Of a DNA stretch of 50,833 nt, positions 35,587-46,584 are shown piece by piece (the first letter of the stretch is position 1; every line of letters begins with the position of its first letter). A model generated the notes under the pieces. That model did not search any database, was not told where the DNA came from, and saw nothing but the letters and a program-made list of their open reading frames with translations. The stretch comes from Globomyces pollinis-pini. Lineage: Eukaryota; Chytridiomycota; Chytridiomycetes; Rhizophydiales; Globomycetaceae. Location: contig MU621181.1 of the NCBI GenBank assembly GCA_025399215.1, positions 9,190 to 60,022 of the forward strand, given 5' to 3'. The translations under genes and the position numbers were made by a program.

Positions 35587-36593
35587 ATGATTTTAACACG
35601 TCAAATTCGATCAAACTCAACGTCATCATCTTTGTACAAGTTTACTCAATCGATTTGTATTACGATGAGTACTAGACAGTATGTTCGAATACCACCATTA
35701 GGTTTACAATCACATCTGGAGAGATTCGCGTTAACTATATTCATCATCTTATTGCTTGGGAACATTCTCACATTATTTTGGAAAACCAAAGAATACCATT
35801 ACAAAAAGGAGAAAACAGCGCAAATGCTACTGATTATTATATGTAGTATATTACACTAATGTAATAGTATCAATAATATGGCAAGGCTTACTGTGCAATT
35901 ACTTTTATTTCAAAGGCCCAGTGTTAAATTATTGGATAGCAGCTAGAATTGCAACAGGATTAATGTGCTGGATTATATGGATTCAAATTAATATCTACAA
36001 AATATTTGTACAATTTTAGTAATTACATTTGGATTGATGATTTTAGTTCATATTTGACCGCGGACAGATTGAAGATATGCCAGCTTTCATTTTTATCATG
36101 GCATCTACTGACTACATTCTTTCATTTCATACGAATAACCAATCCTATAGTATCAGAAATTGTCGCTATAGTATACTATTTAAATTAATTTGTATAGATT
36201 AGTAGTGGTGGGATATATGCATTTGTATTATCTTGTTTTATTGTTCAAAATGTCATAACAATATCGTTAGCAATAATGTTACGAAATATATACCATACTG
36301 ATTCGGAAGCAACACGTCACATAGATGCACTAAATCAATTTGAACTTACTGCCAAATTGCTGATTGTTCTCGGGTTCAGTTGGATCACGGCTGCTGTATG
36401 GCTTATAGGATGCTTTGAACAAGACCGACAAATTGGAAATTTGATCGAGTTTATAGGATTGATGTTTGGAGGAGCACAAATACTATCTGGTAATTTGAAT
36501 ATTTCAACTTATTATAGTAATTTTTACCGAAGAAACTTTGAAAACCTATCGAAACAAGCAGACTGTCATCGTAGCTTAATGAGTTGTATTTAA
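35587..36593 (+). CDS. Polytopic (about seven-TM) membrane protein, 308 aa
   Basis: Four exons with 25-, 28- and 27-nt introns give 309 codons. Two starts are possible: ATG 35587 (used here), or the internal ATG at 35665 (MSTRQYV), closer to the first TM helix. About seven hydrophobic helices are predicted by eye, with a charged loop (YHTDSEATRHIDALNQFE) before helix 6. The end is a short tail with several aromatic residues. No GPCR signature is certain. It resembles the protein at 5248-6184 in size and layout. Its 3' end is 50 bp from the convergent gene with a solute-binding-protein-like ectodomain. Confidence 0.75.
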
Positions 36594-36643
36594 TTTCGAA
36601 TTCAATTCAAATAAAGACTGTAATTTAAAATCAAACCATTGCT

Positions 36644-38496
36644 TTATTGTAGTAAAGTAGATTTTTCATCATTGGATGCTCCATCAGCAGATTGTTTACC
36701 TTCCTTTTTCAACCGAGCACTCTCCATCACTCGAAGTCGTTCTAACTCTTCCTTAGCTTTTTCAACAATAAGCTTTTGTCGATACAACATCACTGCCACA
36801 AGACCCACACCGACGAATATAATTAAAACTAAAGCTTGTTCTGCTAGATTTTTTAGTGGTTTTTTGCCCGGTTTGTGTGGTGGTTTTATAGATGATGTTG
36901 AATTACGGAATGGCATTTTCAAAAGGATTCGAATTTGATCATCCATTTGATCGATACCATTATTCAAATCCTTGGTTCCATCAAATATTGCCATTAATCC
37001 ATCACGAATGATGCTTGATACATTTGGATATAAAGTTCCAGTACTATGACCAGGTCGAAGTGAAGTTATGGTGTTATCATAAACTGGACAAAGCTCGTTA
37101 AAAAGTTCGCAGTTGCTTTCATCTACGTTGCTTTAGAATTAAAAATATTTACCGGAGAAAGAGTTACGATATGGATTGGTCAAGTATGTTTTTCCAAAGT
37201 CTTTATTTGCTGTTAATACATCTTGGTAGCCTTTGGAAGAAAAGTAATTGACGGCTTTGACTGCTGCTGCTGGATTCTTTGAATATTTATACACTCCAAT
37301 CTATTTGTCAATACAAAAATTAGTACATATTGGCCATTCAAATTTCCAGTGTAACTTCCATTAAGATTAGTGACATTAAACCCTGGAAGATTCTAAACGT
37401 CAAAACTAGAATAGGATACCGTAACAGACCAATCAAATGGTACATCTTCCATATCAAGCAATTGCTTTGGAGTTGATCTCAAGAAAATCAATTGCCGTAA
37501 TTTGAATTTTTCAAATGCTTCTGATGAGGTTAATTTGAAATCATCAGGATCGATGACTTGATCGTTCATCCAACCAAGAAGCATGGAAATGGCATTTCGA
37601 AAATCACCCGTGGCAATAGATGAATTTGAATCTTTGGAAATAATGATAGAGTTGGTTGAGGTTGCCAATTCAGCTGCAAATCCAGTCATATCGTCACCAT
37701 CTTGGAATTATCGTTCATTATCTTACCAGCATAACCAGATCCATACCCAAAAACTTTATAGTTTTCAGCACCACCTATTGTGAGATTTTCATCAATTACG
37801 TTCAGATATTTGTATAAACTTTACCATCTCTTCCATTTCTACCAACGATTTTGGTGGCTCGTCAAATCCATGCGATTCTAAGTATACCTTATTGTATATG
37901 ATTATATTATTGTATGTCTCATATGGAAGCGCGACTGTGGTTTTAGTTAATTCATAATCGTACCTAACTGATCATCAAATACACCATTAGATAATTTTAT
38001 ATTGTCAATTCCACTTCCAAGATTAAAGTCCCAAGCCCATAGGTCAATCAAACAATCTTTATACGCACTAACTAGTGTCGCATCCATTATTATAATATCC
38101 AGGTCTAGGTCAACAGAGGCCCCTTGAGCGCATGCTTGTAAAAGCTGCTCATTATAATACGATTCTAGGTAACCAATGAATTCGATATATCTTACCTGTT
38201 GCTGATTCTTCAAACAAATTATAGTTAATGCTCATTTTTTGAGTTTTAAACCAATTATCTTGGAAATTTTGTAGTTCTTCATTAGGTAAGTTACTCTGTA
38301 ATAAGGGGATAATTAAGTTTCCTTTGGCATTATTCCAATATTCAACATCAGCTGTGTCAGAGCCATTTCGAATCTTTAAATTTGGTAAATTGGTTCTATT
38401 TCCTTGAAAAGAACCACAAAATACTTTGTGTTAGTGAAATATTGAATTCGTACTTTGCTTTATCAAGAGATGAGTGATTAATAGTGTTGAAATCAT
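36644..38496 (-). CDS. Type I membrane protein with a solute-binding-protein-like ectodomain, 542 aa
   Basis: Nine exons are joined by eight introns of 25-31 nt, giving exactly 543 codons. The start (MISTLLITHLLIKQIFC) is a signal-peptide-like N-terminus. The ectodomain has the hallmarks of bacterial family 1 extracellular solute-binding proteins: DLDIIIMDATLVSAY; VALPYETYNNIIIYNKVYLE followed by EPPKSLVEMEEM, like the YYNKDLL..AG..EPP.TW.E segment of sugar binders; NAISMLLGWM; and a late LPGFNVT...GVYKYSKNPAAAVKAVNYF, like the lobe-closing segment. A single TM helix (about residues 477-495) is followed by a coiled, Lys/Glu-rich cytosolic tail of about 45 residues. It probably senses or captures a solute outside the cell (inference). 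It could be a receptor related to SBP-containing family C receptors, or a transferred bacterial domain. Confidence 0.8.
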
Positions 38497-38724
38497 CCTT
38501 CTGATGGGTAAAAAACGCGTTAGTTCAATTTACTTTTACACGTCGGTTGTTTATGATGAGCATTGGAATCATAATATCAATGTTAAAGTCTACATATCAA
38601 ACGTTTTGTTAAAACATAAGAGGCTTGATGTAAAGAATCCAAAGCCAATGAAATCCAAACATAAAGGGGTTGTTTTGTATCACCTTTAACACAAAATTCC
38701 GTTTAAGGAAATTCCTTCTTTAAC

Positions 38725-41261
38725 ATGAATTTCTATCGATCAGTTCCAAGAGAAGAAGCGCATTTGAATGGACAAAGAAATTTAAACAGAAGACATTTAT
38801 CCAGAAATTATAACGTTCCAGAAGCTGCTGTAGAAGGAACAAAATTCAATAATTTTCATAACAGAGAACTTTTTGAATTCACCAATATAACTTACACAAC
38901 TGTCTTGGAGGAACCTCGTCCAAATTCAGGTTTGATTGATTTGGAGTTAATCCGTCGTAGACGATGCAAAGGTGGAGGACTTTCCCCATGAAACGGATTT
39001 GTTTTCGACTAAACATGACTTAAGACAAAGAGAAGCTGGACGAAGAAGTATCAAGGTAGCTTTGGTCATCACCATGTACAATGAAGATGATAAATTATTT
39101 GTACGTTCAATGAGAGCTGTTCAACATAATATTGATTACTTATGGTAACCATGTAGAAGTATTAAACTCGGCTAGCTCAAAACAATGTCCATTTAGTTGG
39201 GGACCTGAAGGTTGGAAAGACTTTTTGGTTGTTATCGTCTCAGATGGTCGTCAAAAAGTGAATGCTCGCACTTTGGCAGTAATGGAAGTGATGGGGATTT
39301 ACAATAATAACCTACCAGATCCTAAATCAAAAGAATTCGGTAGTGTGATGAAAGTCAATAATGTACCCGTTGCTGCTCATATCTATGAATTCACCACTCA
39401 AAAAACTGTGAATGATAACTTGGAATTGGAAAACACAGCTTATCCAACTCAAGTTATTTTTGTTTTAAAAGAAAAGAATGCCAAAAAGGTATAATGTGTA
39501 TATTCACCAAAGATCAATTCTCATAAATGGTTTTTCAATGCTATTTGTGCAACTGTAGTTCCTGATGTTACTATGTTGGTAGATGTTGGAACTCGACCAT
39601 CAGATGTTTCATTGTATCACTTGTACCATGCATTCGATATGGATGCTAAAGTGGGTGGAGCATGTGGTGAAATTAAAGCTGATTTAGGAGGTGGTTTCTT
39701 TGAGTATACCAAGAACTTATTGAATCCGGTAGTGGCTGCGCAAAACTTTGAGGTTGGTTCTGTTTTATTAATACTGTCTAGTACAAAATGAGTAACATTT
39801 TGGATAAACCACTGGAATCTGTATTTGGATATATTTCAGTATTGCCTGGTGCTTTCTCAGCGTACCGTTACCAAGCATTGCTAGGAAGACCACTTGAGCA
39901 ATACTTTGCTGGTGAAAACCCATTAGCGGATATCTTCACATCAAACAAATATTTGGCTGAAGACAGAATTTTATGCTTTGAACTGGTCACAAAAAAGACC
40001 GAAGCATACTGCTTAAAGTATGTAAAGCAAGCAGTGGCCGATACTGATGTACCTGGAACGTTGGATGAATTGGTGTCTCAACGTCGTCGTTGGTTGAACG
40101 GCTCTTTCTTTTGTTCTGTGCATGCCCTTCAACATTTTTATCAAATCTATCAAAGTCCACATAGTGCCTTTCAACGGTTCTTGTTCACTGTGGAATTCAT
40201 TTACAACGCTATCAATCTTTTATTCACCTGGTTCGCTGTTGGATGTTTTTATTTATCATTTTATGTGAGTTTAAAATCTTCTCATTATTATAGTTCTTGT
40301 TTGACACTACCAAAGTCAATGGTGATAGTGCTGATAGCCCATTTCAGAAATATGGTGAAGCTGTGTTTTCAATTTTAAATTACACCTACCTGTTCTTACT
40401 ATTCTCTATGTTTGTGACTGCTTTAGGGAATCGTCCAAGAGGAACGAGATGGCTTTACCGAGCCTTTGCGATTTTCTTTGGGGCCATCATGTGTGGGATG
40501 TTATACATGACATATTATAGTGTTAGTAAATCATACATCAAGTTTGTGGATGCGTTAAAGGAAAAAGGAACGACAAATACTCAAGGCAAAGTCAACTTTT
40601 TCTCAAAATATGTTTCTGAAGATAAAATGTTTCGGGATACAGTTGTTTCTCTTGGATCTACCTACGGACTTTATTGGTTTGCATCCATTTTACATTTAGA
40701 TCCTTGGCACTTGATCACTTGCTTTATTCAGTACTTGATCATTCTACCAACATATTTAAATGTGTTTATGATCTATTCATTCACTAATCTTCATGATGTA
40801 ATTTTTATCACTTTTACGTGTAGGTTTCTTGGGGTACCAAAGGATCAACGACTGTGGAAGAAGTACCATCCCATGCTCGTGCAAATACTCAAGAAGCAAG
40901 TGATGAAATCTTTGGGCAATCAAGTGCAGGCAATGAAAGATGGAACAGCATTAAAGAATCTATGGTATCTAGTTTAAGACGTAAAGAAGATGAAGCACCA
41001 AAAAGAAGTCTGAAAGAAAAGAATGAAGATGCTACCAAGACATTCAGAACCAAAGTTGTATTATTCTGGATGTTATCCAATGTATTGTTGATCATTGCCT
41101 TCTCCAACCCATATTCATTACGATACTTTTTCCCAAATACTGTCGCTGAAGGTGTAGCCAATCCATTTTTGACATTTTTGTATTGGTCTGTAGCCGCTTT
41201 GGCCTTTATTCGACTTATTGGATGTATTATCTATATGTCTGATTGGTGGTTTGAAAAGTAA
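38725..41261 (+). CDS. Chitin synthase, 788 aa
   Basis: Seven exons with introns of 31, 31, 24, 29, 29 and 26 nt give exactly 789 codons. The catalytic GT2 region shows [60 protein letters not shown], the acidic EDRILCFEL, and [11 protein letters not shown] (near residue 415), the classic chitin-synthase signature. Multiple TM helices follow, with a [10 protein letters not shown] segment and a C-terminal hydrophobic pair. It transfers GlcNAc from UDP-GlcNAc to growing chitin at the plasma membrane. The N-terminus is short (about 110 residues before the catalytic domain) and there is no myosin head, so it is a division 1-like enzyme. Confidence 0.95.
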
Positions 41262-41431
41262 CTTTCTTGTGTGTTTATTAATTCATTAGGTTTCGAGATT
41301 CCATGCATCGTAATAGTTCATTTGCTTGAATAAAAATCCAAAAAATCATGATCATTTGAAATGGTATGAGATTGTTCACATCCGTTATGATAAAAAAACG
41401 AAAACAGTGATATAAGTGTCATGATAGTTTA

Positions 41432-42599
41432 TTACAGAAGAGATTTCAAAGCTTGTTTTTGTTGTTCAGATAATGTAGGTAATATAACATTGACATTGAC
41501 AATCAAATCACCTTTAGATCCTGGTTTCTTACTTATAGGCATACCCTCTCCCAGCAATACGATGGGAGTATTAGGTTGTTGAGGAGTTTTATAACCACCG
41601 GATATTTCCAAAGATCGACCATCCAAATGAGTAATCGTTTTAGTAAACCCAGTTAATGCTTGTAATAGTGTGATATTAGTTGATACAATCAAATCATTAT
41701 CTTTTCTACTAATAGAAGGATGTGGTTTTTCTTCAATGATGAATTCCAAATCTGTAGGTCCTTGTCTAGTTTCATCACCTTCACCTGCAAATTTGATTTT
41801 TGTTCCTGCTTTCCAACCGGGTTTGATATTAATTTCTAGAACTTTTTCTGATTGTGTTTGACGACCATCAGATGTAAGTTGTTTACGTGTCACTTTAAGT
41901 TTCTTTAATGTTCCAGTGTAAAGATCTAATAAACTAACTGGTAATGGTCTTTGAACAACTGCTGGTGGTGCATTGCTAATTTTGTGTTAGAGATTATGTA
42001 GTTACCTTTTTGGTGCACCGGACCTTCCTCCAAAACTTCCTGGCATTCCTCCCATACCCCCTGGCATTCCTCCCATACCTCCTGGCATACCACCAAAAGA
42101 AAATGTACGAGCACCACCACCAAAACCACCCATATCATCATCCATTCCCATATTGCCAAATGGACTGCCTCCAGATGCACCAAAGAATTGTCTAAAGATA
42201 TCTTCTGGATTACCAGGTTGAAATCCACCACCATTAGACGAGAATGAGAATGTGGTTCCACCTGGCATTCCACCTCCAAAACCTCCAGCTCCACCACCTC
42301 CTGGTACTCCACCCTTTAATCCTTCTTCACCATATTGATCATAAATGGTACGCTTATTTGAATCACTTAATACTTCATAAGCTTCCGATACTTCCTTGAC
42401 TATAAAACATTAATAAATTTGATAATAATACATTTTTTATCAGCCAATTCCTTATTATCAGGATTTCGATCAGGACTAGGATTAAAGAAGATCCAACAAC
42501 TTACTGCCATTTTAAAGCCATCTTTCGATAAGCTTTCTTTAGAGCATCTTCATCAGCATCTTTTGATACACCCAAAATATCATAATAATTTTTTCCCAT
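41432..42599 (-). CDS. DnaJ/Hsp40 co-chaperone, DnaJB/Sis1-like, 358 aa
   Basis: Four exons with 29-, 32- and 30-nt introns give 359 codons. The J domain starts at [18 protein letters not shown], with HPD at residues 32-34 split by the first intron. A Gly/Phe-rich region follows, including a Gly/Met run of GGMPGGM repeats (about 42030-42110). There is no zinc-finger (CxxCxGxG) domain. Two C-terminal beta domains follow ([45 protein letters not shown]), so it is a type II Hsp40. It delivers clients to Hsp70 and stimulates its ATPase. There is no farnesylation-type C-terminus. A perfect heat-shock element lies about 75 bp upstream. Confidence 0.95.
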
Positions 42600-42673
42600 T
42601 TGAATAGATTATTCAGAAGATTTCAGTGTTTAAATGCAAGTGGCTTGTAGGGTGAATCAACTTGAATGAAGTG

Positions 42674-42686
42674 GAATCTTCTAGAA
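42674..42686. promoter_or_regulatory. Perfect heat-shock element upstream of the DnaJ gene
   Basis: GAATCTTCTAGAA matches the HSF consensus GAAnnTTCnnGAA, with three alternating pentamer cores. It lies about 75 bp upstream of the DnaJ start in the divergent region shared with the two-TM gene at 43107. HSF regulation of Sis1-type Hsp40s is known in yeast; here it is inferred. Confidence 0.7.
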
Positions 42687-43106
42687 TTATACAATCCACG
42701 TAAGGTTGACAAATGACCATTGAATGATCAGTAAAAGAACTTTGCTTTATTATAGTAGTTGCTTAATGCTTGTTTATGAATTCTTGTAAAGATTTAATAC
42801 GAAATTGGATTTCTTGAACAGTAAACAATTACATGTATGCTAAATATTATAAATTATATAAAAACAATGGAATCTTTTTTAAAAACATACAGAAAGAGTC
42901 AAATCGCGATAGAAGCTTAAAAAAACAAATTCAGTTACAAATACTTTACCAATAAATACTTTACTATCTTTGAACAAACACCAATAAATTGGCTTCAATG
43001 GATTTAAGTAACATTTCCTTTTTAGTTGTTGAGCCAACACATCAAACATTTGTCATAAAACATTAAAAGCCCATTAATTGTAATTTTTAGATTTTTACAA
43101 ATTGTA
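42687..43106. other. Divergent intergenic region, DnaJ to the two-TM array
   Basis: AT-rich DNA without a convincing ORF, between the heat-shock element and the start of the first gene in the two-TM array. Confidence 0.45.
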
Positions 43107-44384
43107 ATGTTAATTCATGATATCTTTGGTCAGGATAACGCTGATTTATCCATCACTTTCGAAGGTTATTACCTACCATTATTGGAAAATTATGTAAGAA
43201 TTTCATTAGTTAATATCAGTTATCAGAAGAAAAGTATGATGAAATTGTATTGCAATTGAATAATATTGTAATTCAAAAAAAGGGAATATCAAGAGCTATT
43301 AGTGTCATTTACACCGCTATGCCTTTTATTTCTTTAATTCTCTTCATTGGATTGTTTCTATTATTGGGAATATCAGGAGAGTTTAGTAACTTTAATGTCA
43401 TCATCTTTGTGTTTTATCTGTTCATTTATTCGGTTATTGTAAAAAGTGTGTTTGAATGGTATTTGGGTTTTCATCATGGAAAGGTACATACTATTGTAAA
43501 TATTAATGTTAAAAGATACTGGACTCTGGAATAATATATGCTCAGCAATTATCAACCCAATATGAATCTGTAGGGTTGCAATTTCATTTCACAAGAGGAA
43601 TACTATGGGTAAGTTACACTATTAGAACCTGATTTATATTTAGAGTTTACAATTCCATGTACCAGATGATAGTGTTGCAAATTTATTGTCACTTGATACA
43701 GGATTGCAGGAATATCCATTATTACCTGCATATGAGGCTAAACCTCCAAGCTATCGGTCATCAACAGCAAGTTTGGATTCACAAAATGAACTTGGTGATT
43801 CATTGAACAGAACAACATCAGCCAATTCCAATACTAATTCCAATGACATAGAATCATATGTCATTGGACCAAGATCTGATAATGTAGAAATATCCGTCCC
43901 ACCTCCTGCTATTACTACTGAAAGCATACAAACGAGACAAGCAAATGCCATGGAATCACGATCACTTAATTTGCAATCGCCTACTTCTCCTACCATAAAT
44001 AATCTCAAAGATACCTTATCCTTAAACTTACCATCACCAAATTTCACTGGATTAGCAGAAACAATGTCGATCGATTTACCACAACCATATCCAAGAACTT
44101 CGTCGAATTTTAACATGACAGTACCAAGTTCAAGTCAAGTGGGGGCCTCATCAAGTACAACAGTGTCAAATTCGTCAAGCACGACAGTGTCAAATTCTGC
44201 TGCATCAAATGCCAATATTGAAACTACGAATGAAGTGATATCACATTCAGTTGAAGACTACCATACAGTCAGAATTGAAATCAATACCATCAAAATTGAT
44301 TTCAATACAGAACGTCCAACCGAAGAATCAATTGAAATACCTCAACAACAAGATGATGAAGATCATGTAGATAGGAATGATTAA
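43107..44384 (+). CDS. Two-TM membrane protein, family member 2 of 4, 394 aa
   Basis: Four exons with 26-, 32- and 35-nt introns give 395 codons. Exon 1 is 29 codons starting M-L-I-H and ending LLENY; exon 2 opens LSEEKYDEIV...N and then makes the two-TM hairpin (ISLILFIGLFLLLGI; IIFVFYLFIYSVIV). The post-TM domain has LQFHFT and WSLQFHVPDDS. The remaining 230 residues are a Pro/Ser/Thr/Asn-rich, probably disordered acidic tail with several SLNLPSP-like repeats (LSLNLPSPN, MSIDLPQPY). This is the longest member; the others have short tails or none. Location and function are unknown. Confidence 0.82.
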
Positions 44385-44559
44385 AGTGATAACTATTGTA
44401 TATTAATAAAATAATGTGATAAAACTACTGTCAATCAAGTGCAAGGTACTCCATCTTTCTCACAAAATCATCGACTGAGTATTGAATCTCTCACCGCAAA
44501 AAGCTAAAAAGAAGCGTGAAAAACTAGGACCAAAAAGTTTCAGTTTTATTTATCAATTC

Positions 44560-45153
44560 ATGAGGGTCCATCAAACATTCAATATCCCAAACTCAAATCC
44601 AATTCAACTAAACCCGGAATACAATGATACACTAAAGGATAAAGTAATTATTTCTTAAATTAATCAAAGTTACCTTACAACGACTACAATGTCATGTTGA
44701 ATAACTTGAACTTGATGCTATGCGCTTTCCAAGAAAACCCTTTCCGCTCATATTTAGCTTATATCCTCATCCTACCTTTCCTAGCCGCTGCATTGACTTT
44801 ATACTTTGTTCTTCCCGCTTTCAATCAATACCTCATTCAAGCTTCATTCTCCATTCTAATCATATTCTGCATTTTATACACTCTACAGGCTTATCTCATC
44901 AATCGTTATTACAAGTCTATTATAACTGCATCTATTGAATTTCTTTTACCATTAAATACAGAATGGAACGATAAAGGATTGACATTTACTTTTAAATCTA
45001 TATCTTCAAACAGTAGTTTGCAATGCTGGGTAACTTTCTTGGTCGAGTTGATGTATTTAGGTCTTGGAAATTGTTATTGATGATGATGAAAAGTTGGGAA
45101 TTGATTTAACTGATGATTCAAACACTATCAATGATTTGCAAGTCAATGGATGA
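44560..45153 (+). CDS. Two-TM membrane protein, family member 3 of 4, 178 aa
   Basis: Three exons with 26- and 31-nt introns give 179 codons. Exon 1 is 28 codons (M-R-V-H...DK) and exon 2 opens LPYNDYNVMLNNLN before the two-TM hairpin (AYILILPFLAAALTLYFVL; FSILIIFCILYTLQAYL). The intron that follows TM2 in the other three copies is absent here, while the later intron is kept before VLEIVIDDDEK, the equivalent of W.L.F.(I/V)PDD in members 2 and 4. This is the shortest copy, with only a brief acidic C-terminus. Confidence 0.8.
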
Positions 45154-45547
45154 TTATTACATTTTTGTTGACACTAGTTTTTTGGTTTATATAATTTAGA
45201 TTGCTTTATATTTAGAAGAGAACATGATTTTTTTATTCTAAATACATTCATGAGTGGTTCAAGGATATACCATGTAGAATTATACTAACTACGATATCAT
45301 GTTCTAACAGAATTAGTTCTTTTTCATCAGTCAGTCGATTCACGTCGACACAGGTACATTCTCAATTCAATTTGAACTGATTGATCATCATCTTGAGGTC
45401 TGATTCAATCCAAGTGATTAACTACTTTTGGTAAACACCAACCATATGGTTTCACCATAACCAAGATACGATTGAAACAAATGATCCGAGCCCTATGAAT
45501 CTTGACTCTTAAATACTAAAGTACAGGATTGACTTGGTATTTGGACA
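45154..45547. other. Intergenic region inside the two-TM array
   Basis: About 390 bp between members 3 and 4. It contains no ORF of interest and no obvious remnant of another copy. Confidence 0.45.
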
Positions 45548-46323
45548 ATGATTCTTCATGAAATAATAGCACCAGAACAGAAAGATTATTCAATCACTTT
45601 CAAAGCATCTTATTCCGGTTATTTGGCTGATTATGTAACGAATTGAAAAACTCATGTACAGTTATCAATGAATGAATATAATGATATTGTTGCAGATACT
45701 AATACTCGCATCAGACCATTTCAAAAATCACCTTACTTTCCATTAATTTCAGCAAGTCTATTGATACTTAATGTTATTTTATTTGGAGTATTACCCTTTG
45801 TTTTCTTCTCCAATATCACTCTACTCATGATTGTTTCTATACCGTGTGTAATGGCTACGGTTTGGTGTTTGTTTTATCTATCCTATTGTAACAACAAAGT
45901 ATTTGAATTGAATTTTTTAATCCTTTATTGAATTTAGATTAGATATAATGGAAGTCTTTTTGCCCACGAATTATCTAAAGTATATCAGACTAGAAACCTC
46001 ACCTTTCGATTTGAAATGATCAGTTCTAGTCCATCCAGTCAAGGTTTTTTTTAAACGTGTTTATAACGTATTTAGGTGATACCGAAGTTATTTGGTCATT
46101 GCGATTTATTATACCAGATGATACAGTGATAGTTGGAACTGAAGAATTACCCGTTCCTGCCGATGTTGAATCATTACCCCCTTACCCACAACAAGATGAG
46201 ATCTCTGTATCAGTTGAAGATACTGAAATTGAAATGGATGAACTATCTGAAGTTGTTGTTCCTCCTCCTACTTATCAACCGATCACGTTACATAACGATA
46301 TTAGTTATACACACCATCAATAA
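45548..46323 (+). CDS. Two-TM membrane protein, family member 4 of 4, 225 aa
   Basis: Four exons with 27-, 39- and 32-nt introns give 226 codons. Exon 1 is 29 codons (M-I-L-H...LADY); exon 2 opens LSMNEYNDIVADTN and makes the hairpin (LILNVILFGVLPFVFF; LMIVSIPCVMATVWCLFYL). After the second intron come LTFRFEM and, after the third, WSLRFIIPDDT. The tail is acidic with two Pro-Tyr motifs (PPYPQ, PPPTYQP) that resemble PY motifs bound by WW domains of ubiquitin ligases. Intron positions match member 2. Confidence 0.82.
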
Positions 46324-46584
46324 AAGAGAATCATTTATACTTTAAGAAGTTGAGCAAATTGCATCATTAACTTCATTTGACACGTTACCAATAGTGGGAT
46401 AATATGGGTACATTGAAAGATAGTCGTTGTACCTTCATTCAATTTCGATAATCAGTGTCCAAAAACACTCTACTACAAGCATCTAAAGTTTCAATAAAAT
46501 GTACCGATCAAACTATTTTAATTTATCAAAGTCAAGGCCAGTTTGTTTTGAAAAAACGCCAGTATTTTTCTCTCTAAAATCATA

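Noticed and set aside
38474..38689. Plus-strand 71-codon frame between the SBP-like gene and chitin synthase
   Set aside because: It overlaps the first codons of the SBP-like gene on the other strand and shows no domain.
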